A stretch of DNA of 64,000 bases from CAVYWD01 sp963772225 (lineage in GTDB: Bacteria; Myxococcota; Myxococcia; Myxococcales; UBA5297). Of the stretch, positions 26,211 to 34,610 are shown piece by piece (the first letter of the stretch is position 1; every line of letters begins with the position of its first letter). Made by a program: the position numbers and the translations under genes. Under the pieces are notes generated by a model that made no database searches, was not told the DNA's origin, and saw only the letters and a list, made by a program, of their open reading frames with translations. The stretch is from positions 124,001 to 188,000 of the forward strand of contig CAVYWD010000004.1 in assembly GCA_963772225.1 (NCBI GenBank). The letters are read 5' to 3'.

Positions 26211-27140
26211 TCAAGGCGCGCAGAGCGAGCGCTCGGCCGCGTCGCGCTGGGCCTCCGCCGGGTCGGCGAAGAGCAGCTCGCCCGTGAAGCGTGTCGGGGG
26301 CCCGGGCTCCCCCGCCCGCCGCACGTAGATGCGGAGCACGCGCCCCGGGTGCTCCTTGGCGAAGGCGGCGTAGATCTCCGGGTCCTTCTCCCCCGAATCG
26401 CCGACGAGCACGAAGGGCTGCGTGAAGCGCTCGGCCAAGATGCGGAGCACGGGCTCCTTGTACCCGGACAGCGTCTTCAGCCCCAGGTTGCGCAGGTAGA
26501 GGGCCGCCGGCGGAAAGCCATTCTTCTCCAGAAAGCGCGCGACGCGCGGCGCGTACTGGATGGGCGAGCCGGAGACGACCGCGAGCGGCGAGCGCGCGGC
26601 GAGGCAGTGGTAGAAGGCGCTCATCCCCGGCACCGCCGGCTGCGTCTCTCCGTCCTGGAAGAGCGCGGCGGTCACGAGTCCGCGCGCGCTCTTCACGTTG
26701 GTCACCGCCAGAGTGTCGTCGAGGTCCGAGACGAGCAGGAACGGCGCGCTCGCCGGAACCACGTAGACCACGCCTTGGACCGTCACCCCCGCGGTGGCCA
26801 CCGCCACCGGTTGCGGGCCGGGAGGGAAGGGCTCGCCGGGCCCCGCGGCAATCGCCACCTCGAACTCGCCGTCGTGGCCGCTCGTCGCCTTGGCCGTCCT
26901 CCCCAAGAACGTCACCTCCACCGCGGCGCCCGCCCGGTTGAAGGCAGTGAGCTGGCGCACGTTCTTCTCGACCGCGGGCCCTTTGTCGGCGTGGGCTTCG
27001 TCTTGGACCCGGCCCGCGACCCAGACCTGGTCGGGCCGCCCGAGCGAGGGCGGCAAGAGGAGCGCCGGCGCCCCGGCGCGCGCGGCGGGAGGGATGAGGG
27101 TGGCGGCCAGGGCCACGGAGCACAGAGCGAGCGTTCGCAT
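26211..27140 (-). CDS. Phosphatidate phosphatase APP1-domain protein
   Basis: Protein of 309 aa. It has a signal peptide (MRTLALCSVALAATLIPPAARA), an N-terminal beta domain and then the catalytic APP1 (DUF2183) domain with the HAD-type motif VSDLDDTL, a second motif SGSPIQYAPR and VGDSGEKDPEIY. Yeast App1 dephosphorylates phosphatidic acid; bacterial homologues are poorly studied, and the signal peptide puts this one in the periplasm. Bases 26422-26487 within it are duplicated downstream at 24286-24351. Closely related codon choice to the bulk of the window suggests a resident gene. Confidence 0.88.
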   Translation of the reverse strand: MRTLALCSVALAATLIPPAARAGAPALLLPPSLGRPDQVWVAGRVQDEAHADKGPAVEKNVRQLTAFNRAGAAVEVTFLGRTAKATSGHDGEFEVAIAAGPGEPFPPGPQPVAVATAGVTVQGVVYVVPASAPFLLVSDLDDTLAVTNVKSARGLVTAALFQDGETQPAVPGMSAFYHCLAARSPLAVVSGSPIQYAPRVARFLEKNGFPPAALYLRNLGLKTLSGYKEPVLRILAERFTQPFVLVGDSGEKDPEIYAAFAKEHPGRVLRIYVRRAGEPGPPTRFTGELLFADPAEAQRDAAERSLCAP

Positions 27141-27224
27141 GAGCAGAGCTTATCTCACGCCGAGAGGGCCGGCCGCCGCCTTGGCCTCTTGCCCGTCGCG
27201 AGCCCTCCGTGGCGAAATGCTGCG

Positions 27225-28433
27225 ATGGACGCCGCCCGCTCGCAAAGGACGCACGCCAACGTCGGCCGGATGATGGTCTACGGCCTTCTGGCCGAGTGCC
27301 TGCTCATCGTCCCCGTCCTGATTCCGCTCTACCTCTCCCGAGGGCTTTCGGCGACGGACGTGTTCCTGGTGCAGGCGGTATTCACCGTGGGAGTCTTCGT
27401 CTTCGAGGTGCCCTCCGGCTACTTCGCCGACGTCCTCGGCCGTCGGTTCTCGCTGATCTTGGCGGCGCTGTTCTGGGTGCTCGGCTTCTCGGCGTACGCG
27501 CGGGCCCGCTCCTTCGCCGGGTTCGCCGGGGCAGAGCTCCTGCTCGCCTTCGGGGCGAGCCTGCGCTCGGGCACCGACGCGGCGCTGGTCTTCGACTCGC
27601 TCAAGGAGGTGGGCGCCCAGGCCGAGTTCGCGCGCTACCAGGGCCGAGTCGACCTCGCGTCGAGGATCGGAGGCGCGCTCGCCTCGGTTGCCGGAGGAAT
27701 GCTCGGGGCGGCCCGGCTCGAGCTGCCCGTCTACCTGAACATCGCGACCGCGGCGCTCATGCTCCTCACCGCGCTCGGGTTCACCGAGCCTCGGCGAAGC
27801 CGGCCGCCTTACGAGAATCCCCTGAAAGGCATCGGGCGGGTCGTCGCGCGGTGCGCCGCGGACGCGGGGCTCCTGCTGCCCATGTTGCTCTCGGGGCTCA
27901 TGACCGCCGTCGGCATCGTCGGGCTCTGGTCCTATTTGCTGCTCTTTCAGAAGAGCGGCCTGAGCACGGCCGTGACTGGCGTCCTGTTCGCCGCCTTCCA
28001 GCTCGCCTCGGGGCTCGGCGCCCAGCGCTCTGCGCGGATCGAGCGATGGCTCGGCGCGCGCCGGACCGCCGCGCTCTTCCCGCTCGTCGGCGCGGGCTTT
28101 CTTGCGGTGGCGGTCTGGCCGCGCGCCCCGGTGTGCGCCGCGGCCATGCTGGGAAATGCGTTCGTCTGGGGGCTCTCGGGCCCGCTTCTCATGGCGCGCA
28201 TCAATGCGCGCGCGAGCTCGGACGTGCGGGCCACGGTCATCTCGGTGGGCAGCATGGCTGGGCGGCTCTTCTACACTTTGCTCGCCCCGGCGGTGGGGAG
28301 GCTCGCCGATTTGGTCTCGCTCGCGAGCGGCTTCGCGCTGCTGGGCGCGACGGCGCTCGCCGGCGTCGTGGGGCTCTTGGCGCTGTACGCGCCTCGCCTG
28401 GCCGCACCGGTCGCCGCGCCCCCGGCCGAATGA
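27225..28433 (+). CDS. Major facilitator superfamily transporter
   Basis: Protein of 402 aa with about 11-12 membrane segments. The loop 2-3 motif is GYFADVLGRR, a form of the MFS signature, after FVFEVPSGY. It is a secondary transporter of the inner membrane, in a drug/efflux-like or unassigned branch; the substrate is unknown. The ATG at 27225 is preferred because it opens just before the first membrane segment; the frame upstream is open but Arg-rich and overlaps the divergent phosphatase gene. Its last codons and the following 30 nt (28385-28462) recur as a repeat at 33165-33241. Confidence 0.9.
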   Translation: MDAARSQRTHANVGRMMVYGLLAECLLIVPVLIPLYLSRGLSATDVFLVQAVFTVGVFVFEVPSGYFADVLGRRFSLILAALFWVLGFSAYARARSFAGFAGAELLLAFGASLRSGTDAALVFDSLKEVGAQAEFARYQGRVDLASRIGGALASVAGGMLGAARLELPVYLNIATAALMLLTALGFTEPRRSRPPYENPLKGIGRVVARCAADAGLLLPMLLSGLMTAVGIVGLWSYLLLFQKSGLSTAVTGVLFAAFQLASGLGAQRSARIERWLGARRTAALFPLVGAGFLAVAVWPRAPVCAAAMLGNAFVWGLSGPLLMARINARASSDVRATVISVGSMAGRLFYTLLAPAVGRLADLVSLASGFALLGATALAGVVGLLALYAPRLAAPVAAPPAE

Positions 28434-28462
28434 CGAGCCGCGGCCGCTCGCCGAAGGAACGA
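28385..28462 (+). repeat. Direct repeat pair 2, left copy (right copy 33165-33241)
   Basis: About 91% identical over 78 bases to 33165-33241, in the same orientation, 4.8 kb apart. Both copies contain the MFS C-terminus (YAPRL-APxAAPPA-stop) and the end of the DUF3224 gene. The left copy is joined to the intact MFS gene and the right copy to the intact DUF3224 gene. The original order was therefore MFS then DUF3224, with a 4.7-kb segment now between them. Confidence 0.95.
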
Positions 28463-29188
28463 TTAAGTCTTACATGCTCCGGAGTTCCATTCTGGAACAG
28501 TCTCGATCCACACGAGCAGATTGTCGATCACCGCGCTGCTGTCGACGACGACCGCGCGACGAGCCGCGGCCGCCTCCGGCGAGAGAAAGGACACGGTTCC
28601 TTTCGAGGGGGACACCGCTGCGAGCACGAAGCGCCAACCGAGCCTCTTGGCATCGGCGCAAAGGCGACTCCACACGGTCTTGGGGAAGCGCAGAGGGAGG
28701 TCTGAACGCTTGACCTGGATGCCCAGCTGCACGCCGTTTCGGATGCCCAGCAGGTCGAAGGCGCCACGAGAAGCCCGAGACTGATAGACCAGCTCAAACC
28801 CCATCTCAGCGAGTCGGCGAGCAACCTCGAGCTCCGCCTCGTCACCGATCACCGACATCGGAACGGTGGTGCCACCTGGTTTGCGCCAGCGAAGCCAGAG
28901 CGCGAATACCGGATCCGCCAGTGCGTACAGACCGTCGGTTCGGTGAACCACGGCGTCGCCAAGCCGCTCGAGGTAGCGAACGGTCGAGCCGCTTGATGCG
29001 CCGATGTCGCGCGCAATCTCCGTGAGACGCTTCGCGCGGTCCGCCAGCGACTCGAGGACAGCGGACAGAGTCGCGGCTTGCCCTACCGTCTTCTCCAGCT
29101 CGTTCGCGAAGTAGAGCGACAGTCGACCGGTGCGGCTGAACAGCATCTCCGAGAAGACCTGCCGCAGGAATGCCGCGTCGTAGGGCAA
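28463..29188 (-). pseudogene. C-terminal half of an AAA ATPase with a DUF234 nuclease-like domain
   Basis: Bases read as 241 codons from a TTG, but the protein-like sequence continues a few residues upstream (FSLGPLPYDAAF) and then stops making sense near the divergent lipoprotein promoter. What remains is the winged-helix region (SLADRAKRLTEIARDIGASS, YLERLGDAV) and a DUF234-type PD-(D/E)XK-like domain (GAFDLLGIRNGVQLGIQVKR). The P-loop ATPase half, about 200 residues, is absent. Such ATPases are typical mobile or defence-associated proteins. It starts exactly where direct repeat 2 ends, so truncation and insertion may be one event. Confidence 0.75.
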
Positions 29189-29293
29189 AGGTCCAAGGCT
29201 GAAGCAACGCGGACAGCGCGCCGCCGGCGGCGCTAACCCGGCTGCGGCGCCCGGTCCAGCGGCGGTACTCGACCACCGGAACCGGAGGAACCG

Positions 29294-31366
29294 ATGCAGA
29301 AGCGGAGGTACCGTTGGGAGCAGGCCCGCTCGCGACCCGCGCTCGCGGCATTTGCAGTCCTGGGCGGATGGGCCTTGGCCTGCTCGTCGTCAGCCGGCCC
29401 GGGCGGCGACGCAGGCGCCGATACGGGCGACGCAAGTTCCCTCACGGACGGCGCGGCGGCGATGGACGCCGGGGATGGGGGTCCCCAAGGCGACGGAGGA
29501 CCGGATGCCGGCATTCTCTACACGCCGTACGCCTGCGCCGACGCCGGTTGGGGCTCCCCGTTCGATCGCGTGGAGAGTTTCGTCGCCGCCGACGGGACCA
29601 CGGTGCGCATCACCGTCTGCGGCCCGAGGCCGGGCGCCTCGACGATCCACCTCTCGCCTCCGGACGCAGGCTCGTCCGCGAGCCTCTTCGCCGCCGCGGC
29701 CCTCGCGGCCGCCGACGCGGGCGCCGTGACCCTCGCGCTCGCGCCGGCCGAGTACGACTTCGGCGGCGCGGACGGCGGGGCCAACTGGATTGTTTCGGGC
29801 CTCAGCGACGTGCTCATCGACGGCCAGGGCTCCACCCTGGTCTTCCACGGCCTCCAGGCCGGCCTGGTGGTCCGCAACAGCCACCGAGTGCTCTTCCGGA
29901 ACTTCGCCATCGACTGGGGAGAGCCGCTGGCCGTCGCCGGCGCGCTGCAGCCGGACGCCGGGGCCTGCGACGGGGGCATGGCCTTCGTCGTCAACTCGGC
30001 CTACCCGATTGACGCCGCCGCGCCCCTTCCCATCGTGAGCATGTCGGAGTTCGACGTGGGCCGGCCTGGGTGGCCGCGGGCGCCGTTCGCCCAGGCGCAC
30101 TGGGCGCAGACCCCGTCTTCGCAGCCGACCTTCGCCGGCAATCAGACCTACTGCGTGGGCGACCCGCAGGCCCTCTCGGCTGCGCCGGCAGGCACCGCGG
30201 CCATCGGCATCGCGCGCACGGGCGGGAATGCCGTCTACGTGGTGAACGCGAGCGGCGATATCGCCTTCGAGAACGTGACGGTGTACGCCTCGCCCCTCGA
30301 GGCTTTCACCTTCTACGGCGCCGGCCGCGGCCTGCGGATGAGCCGCTGCCGCGTGCTGCGCAACCCCCGCGACCCGACCCGGCTCATCTCGAGCAACGCC
30401 GACGGCGTGAACTTTCGGCAGACGCTGGGGAACGTGCTCCTCGAGGACTCCGAGTTCGCGGACCAGGGCGACGACGGCGTGAACGTGCTCGGCCTGCTCT
30501 TCCCGCTGGCGCCGGGCTCGACGCCCACCTCGCTCGTCTTCGACGGCGCCAGCGCCGCGAACCACGTCTCCGCCGGCGACGTCCTGACCGTGGCCGACCG
30601 CAACCTCGCCGTCCAGGGCTCGGCCACCGTGACGGGCGTGACCAAGGTCCTCGACGGCGGCGTGCTCACCGGCGCGACGGTCAGCCTCGCGCCGCCCGGC
30701 ATCGCCGCCGTCGCCGACGGCGGCTTCATCGCCAACGTCCCAGCCAGCTCGAGCCCCGACTTTCTCATCCGGAACGTCTGGGTCCACGACAACGACGAGC
30801 GGGCGATGCTGGTGCAGACCGCCAACGGGCTGGTCGACGGCTTCCGGGCGACGAACAACCTCGGCCTCTTCCTCATCGCCCAATACGGCGTATTCCCCGA
30901 AGGGCCAGGGGCCGTGAACGTCATCGTGCAGAGCTCCCTGTTCGAGGGCTGCGGTTTCATGGCCTCGCCCGCGTCGACGTTGAGCTGCACCGGCCCAGGC
31001 TCCGCCGCTCCCGCGCCGATTTCGGTGATGACGCTGACCCCCACGACGTCCAACAAGAACTTCCTCGACGGCCACCCCAACGCGAACCTGATCCTCCGGA
31101 ACAACGTCATCTCGGGCGCCCCAGGGGCGGGCATTCTCGTGGCGGCGGCCACGGGGGTTCGCGTGGAGGGGAACCTCCTCCTCGATACCAATCAGCGGGC
31201 GCCCTCGGCGTCGTGTCCCGGAGGAACCCAGATCCCCGCCGGCTCGATGGTGGCCATGCAAGCCAGCGACGTCCGCTTCTCCGGCAATGCGCGGGACGGG
31301 GGAACGAGCCTGGGTCTCGCTCTCGACCCCACCTGCGCAGGATGCTCGGGGCAGCCGGGCTATTGA
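29294..31366 (+). CDS. Right-handed beta-helix lipoprotein
   Basis: Protein of 690 aa. A signal peptide with lipobox (GWALAC) is followed by a low-complexity D/A/G linker (residues 31-70) typical of Myxococcota lipoproteins. The body shows the repeating short beta-strand pattern of pectate-lyase-like helices (VLIDGQGSTLVFHGL, VVRNSHRVLFRNFAIDWGEP, LLEDSEFADQGDDGVNVLG). The QGDDGVNV stretch resembles the polygalacturonase-like calcium/acid site. It is probably anchored to the outer membrane and acts on, or binds, polysaccharide. The exact activity is not deducible. It is inside the segment bounded by repeat pair 2. Confidence 0.85.
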   Translation: MQKRRYRWEQARSRPALAAFAVLGGWALACSSSAGPGGDAGADTGDASSLTDGAAAMDAGDGGPQGDGGPDAGILYTPYACADAGWGSPFDRVESFVAADGTTVRITVCGPRPGASTIHLSPPDAGSSASLFAAAALAAADAGAVTLALAPAEYDFGGADGGANWIVSGLSDVLIDGQGSTLVFHGLQAGLVVRNSHRVLFRNFAIDWGEPLAVAGALQPDAGACDGGMAFVVNSAYPIDAAAPLPIVSMSEFDVGRPGWPRAPFAQAHWAQTPSSQPTFAGNQTYCVGDPQALSAAPAGTAAIGIARTGGNAVYVVNASGDIAFENVTVYASPLEAFTFYGAGRGLRMSRCRVLRNPRDPTRLISSNADGVNFRQTLGNVLLEDSEFADQGDDGVNVLGLLFPLAPGSTPTSLVFDGASAANHVSAGDVLTVADRNLAVQGSATVTGVTKVLDGGVLTGATVSLAPPGIAAVADGGFIANVPASSSPDFLIRNVWVHDNDERAMLVQTANGLVDGFRATNNLGLFLIAQYGVFPEGPGAVNVIVQSSLFEGCGFMASPASTLSCTGPGSAAPAPISVMTLTPTTSNKNFLDGHPNANLILRNNVISGAPGAGILVAAATGVRVEGNLLLDTNQRAPSASCPGGTQIPAGSMVAMQASDVRFSGNARDGGTSLGLALDPTCAGCSGQPGY

Positions 31367-31555
31367 GGCCGCTGGTGCGCCTTTCCGTTCTGGACTCGAA
31401 CCGAGAATCCATGAAGACTTCGGAGCCCGGAGCGGCGACCGATCATGGGCGCACGGATTCGCACGCGGATTATCGGGGTTCTTCCCCCGCATTTCGCGGA
31501 AGGGAAAAGCGGGTTCGGGGGCCGTCCCTCCTCACGGCCCGCGCGCTGATCCAGT

Positions 31556-32974
31556 TCACTGATAGCTGATGTTGAGCGGCACGCGGTAGATGTCGCGATC
31601 GAGATTCTTTGTCGCGTCGTACTGTGCCGGCGAGGTGTTGTAGAATAGTTGCGGCGCGCCGCTCGTCGTCTCGAAGTTGAAGCCAGCGGAGTCATCGTCG
31701 AGCAACGAGATGTAGTTCAGATCGCTGAAGCCTTCGACCGAACCCGCCGGATCGGTCACCAAATGCGCGGTCCCGTCGACCTCTTTGGTGTCGCTCCACT
31801 CCGGTGCCGCCAGGCTCTTCGTCGTCGTGTAGTACACGGCGTTGTTGCCGCCGAAGAAGGTGAATATCAGGATGTAGCACTGAGCCTTCGTGTCATAGAC
31901 GATCTGCGGTGGAGCGGCGTTGTCGAGCGGGCCGCCATTGTGCATGGGCAGGAAGGTCTGGTAGTCGGCCGCGCTTGCCGGGCCCCAGTTGCCCGCGCCC
32001 TCCCAGCCCTGCCAGCCTCCCGGATTCGACAGGTCGTTCGACCTCAGCAGCACGAAGCCGAATTTCGAGATCGGCGCCGCTCCCGTCGGATCGACATTCG
32101 AGAAGTCCCGAAGTATCAGGTAGCCGACCATGTAATAGTAGTGTCCCTCTTCGGTCAGCCGCGAGGTCGCGAAGATCCCGGTGTGGTTCAGCGCGCGCAG
32201 GTAAATCTTGTCCGCGAGCGCCTCGGTCCCCGTCCAATGAAAGCCCGGCGACGCGGCTACGTGGCTACCTCCCGTATTGTCGAGACGAAAGTTCTCGCCC
32301 CCGTCGGTCGAGATCATCTGGCTGACCGAGGAGACCCAGCTGTTGGTCTCGGCTTGAGCCGTCTGGTCGCAGTCGTTGTTCAGCAGACACCCGTACCACT
32401 CCATGTGCGTCAACATGTGGACGGTGACACCATCCAGCGTGTACGGCGTCAGCAGCCACTGCAGGTAGTTCGAGTCATGCTCGGGTATCTGCATCGAGCT
32501 CGCCCCACTGGAGAAGATCGCGTGGGGATCGATGGTGAGATCTTCCAGGTCCGGGCCGGTCATTCGGTAGTTCTCGAAATGCGGCACCAGCATGCTGATC
32601 CGGCCATTGGTCTCTCGCCAGGCCGAGACCGGTCCGTCCGGGATGTTCCACTTCATTACCTTGTCCTTGTGGTTGAAGACCATCACCGGACTCCCCGTCA
32701 CCGTGATCCCGGCGATCGTCTTCGCCAGGCTCTTGTTCCAGGCCCGGCAGCCCTGGTGGAGCTGCTTCCTCGTCTGCTCCAGGTCCTGAAGGGCGCTGGC
32801 GTAGTGCCCACCCGCGTACCCGAATGCGGGGCTGCTCTTGATCTGGGCGATGACGCTGTCGAGGCCGCTGTTGATTCCCTGAAGATGGCAGTCGGGATTG
32901 AAGGGCGCGTCGGAGAATGCAGCACCCGCCGGGAGAAGGACGCCGACGACAATGGCCAATGAGTGCTTTTTCAT
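31556..32974 (-). CDS. Secreted beta-propeller-like protein of unknown function
   Basis: Protein of 472 aa with a clear signal peptide (MKKHSLAIVVGVLLPAGAAFS) and no lipobox. The body is rich in aromatic residues and beta-strands. Motifs such as MISTDGGENFRLD resemble sialidase/glycosidase propeller Asp-boxes, and YYTTTKSLAAPEWSD recalls five-bladed GH43/GH62-like folds. I cannot assign a family. GC is distinctly lower than in nearby genes, and it lies in the repeat-bounded segment 28463-33164, so it looks imported. The 189-nt gap to the beta-helix gene end (31367-31555) has nothing recognisable. Confidence 0.7.
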   Translation of the reverse strand: MKKHSLAIVVGVLLPAGAAFSDAPFNPDCHLQGINSGLDSVIAQIKSSPAFGYAGGHYASALQDLEQTRKQLHQGCRAWNKSLAKTIAGITVTGSPVMVFNHKDKVMKWNIPDGPVSAWRETNGRISMLVPHFENYRMTGPDLEDLTIDPHAIFSSGASSMQIPEHDSNYLQWLLTPYTLDGVTVHMLTHMEWYGCLLNNDCDQTAQAETNSWVSSVSQMISTDGGENFRLDNTGGSHVAASPGFHWTGTEALADKIYLRALNHTGIFATSRLTEEGHYYYMVGYLILRDFSNVDPTGAAPISKFGFVLLRSNDLSNPGGWQGWEGAGNWGPASAADYQTFLPMHNGGPLDNAAPPQIVYDTKAQCYILIFTFFGGNNAVYYTTTKSLAAPEWSDTKEVDGTAHLVTDPAGSVEGFSDLNYISLLDDDSAGFNFETTSGAPQLFYNTSPAQYDATKNLDRDIYRVPLNISYQ

Positions 32975-33164
32975 CCGATTCTTCCTTTCGTCAACTCAAG
33001 ATCAGGGAATCCGATTGGGAGCGCACGAGAGACGTGCGATCGGAGGCGCGCATTCAATGCGCGCGCGCTCGACAGGCTGCCCCGGGCCCAGGTGCCTCGC
33101 GAGGCAACCGGTTACTTTCGCGCTCCCCGGCAGGGCCGGAGCCGCCGTTCCGCTGAAGGGGTGT

Positions 33165-33241
33165 GTACGCGCCTCGCCTGGGCGCGCCGATCGCCGCGCC
33201 CCCGGCCGACTGACGGGCCGCGCCGCTCACCGAAGGAACGA
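33165..33241 (+). repeat. Direct repeat pair 2, right copy
   Basis: Carries an orphan MFS C-terminus (VYAPRLGAPIAAPPAD-stop) followed directly by the end of the DUF3224 gene on the other strand. Differences from the left copy at 28385 are 6 substitutions and one gap. Confidence 0.95.
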
Positions 33242-33622
33242 ATACTCGAAGGTGTAATGATGCTGGCCGTCGACGATGTCGATGGCCATAGAGCCGCGCA
33301 GGCCGGCGAGCTCGCCGGTCGCCGAGTCCGGCACCACCGCCACGCTGAGCGAGGGCTGGCCGCGGTCCATGAGGCCGCGGTGCAGCAGCACGAAGCTGCC
33401 GCGCCGCCCGTCCATGGCCCCGACGACGCGCTCGAGCGCGACGTACCCCGCCGAGCCCTCGACGTCGGTCAGGGCGCCGAGCATCTCCACGTGGCTCTCG
33501 GCTTCGAGGGGCCCGCGGAAGCGCTTCTCGAAAGTGCTGCGCCCGAGCGCAGCGCCGGGTCGCGTATCGTAAGGGGGCTGGTGCTGCGCCTCGAGGTCGA
33601 AGGTCCCGCGGATCGTGGTCAT
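33227..33622 (-). CDS. DUF3224 family protein
   Basis: Protein of 131 aa, the usual size of this small beta-barrel family (allene-oxide-cyclase-like fold), with the characteristic YVALERVVGAMDGRRGSFVL and a central HRGLMDRG. Function unknown; members are often cytoplasmic and next to regulators. The ATG at 33622 is 48 nt from the divergent AraC-type gene, a classic regulator-target arrangement. Its last codons are shared with repeat pair 2. Confidence 0.85.
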   Translation of the reverse strand: MTTIRGTFDLEAQHQPPYDTRPGAALGRSTFEKRFRGPLEAESHVEMLGALTDVEGSAGYVALERVVGAMDGRRGSFVLLHRGLMDRGQPSLSVAVVPDSATGELAGLRGSMAIDIVDGQHHYTFEYSFLR

Positions 33623-33670
33623 GGCGAAAAGGTAGATGGGGCGTCCGCCGCCCGCTTGAAGAAACGCGAC

Positions 33671-34485
33671 ATGGCGAGATTGACACAGGCGCCTCCGAGG
33701 GGGCTCATCGCGGCCGCCCCGTTCGAGGGCGACCGCGCCCGCCACGCGCGCTACCTGCCGGACTCGCCCACCGACGAGTCGATCGAGCATTTCTGGAGCG
33801 TCTCCTGGCGCCTCGAGCCGGGCGCGCGGGTCGTGCGCGAGACCTTGCCTCACCCCTGTTTTCACGTGGTGGTGGAGCGCGGGGTCGCGACCGTCGGGGG
33901 CGTGTCGCGCAAGCGCTTCACTCGCGCCCTCGAGGGCGAAGGGCGGGTCTTCGGGGCCAAGTTCTGGCCCGGTGGATTCCGCGGCTTGCTGGGCGCTCCG
34001 GCCTGGACCCTCACCGATCGCGTGGTGCCGTTCGCCGAGGTGGTGGGGCGTGCGCGGGCCGAGCGCTATGGGCGGGCCATCGAGGAGTCGCCCGGCGATT
34101 CGGCGCGCGTGGATATCGCCTCGGAGCTCTTCGGCGCGCTCTTGCCCAAGCCCCCGGCCGACGCGGCGCTTCTCCGGCAACTGGCGGCGGCTGCGGCGAG
34201 CGACCGCTCGGTGACGACCGTGGAGGCGCTCCGCGCGCTCGCGGGGATGCACCTCACGCGAGCTGCAGCGGTGGTTTCGAGACGCGGTGGGCGTGAGCCC
34301 GAAGTGGGTCATTCAGCGATACCGGCTCCACGAGGCGCTCAGCGCGCTCGAGCGCGGCGACGCCTCGGTGGCCCAGCTCGCCGCCGAGCTAAGGCTACGC
34401 CGACCAGGCCCACTTCACGCGCGATTTCAAGCGGGTCGTCGGCGTCGCGCCCTCGCGGTACGCGGCGCGCGCCCGGAGAGGCTGA
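33671..34485 (+). pseudogene. AraC-family regulator with two frameshifts in its DNA-binding domain
   Basis: The N-terminal part (33671 to about 34245) is an intact DUF6597-type sensor domain (IAAAPFEGDRARHARYLPDS...HPCFHVVVERG). The two helix-turn-helix units follow in other frames. After a +1 shift near 34246 one reads SRELQRWFRDAVGVSPKWVI and QRYRLHEALSALERGDASVA. After another +1 near 34391 one reads GYADQAHFTRDFKRVVGVAP up to the stop at 34483-34485. Both lesions are single-base. As read, the protein would lack DNA binding and terminate in nonsense sequence. Either a decayed gene or assembly errors. It probably regulated the divergent DUF3224 gene. Confidence 0.85.
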
Positions 34486-34610
34486 GCGCTCGCCAATCGG
34501 GTCAAGCGCCTTCGCGATGACCCGGTCCTCGCGTGTATTCTCTCTGAACAGTCGTTGGGGAAGAGAGGTTTCCTGCGCGTGCCAACTCCTTTGAAGACGA
34601 CGACGAGCCC

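Noticed and set aside
31367..31555. RNA gene between the beta-helix and secreted protein genes
   Set aside because: Some short hairpins can be drawn, but no family structure is recognised.
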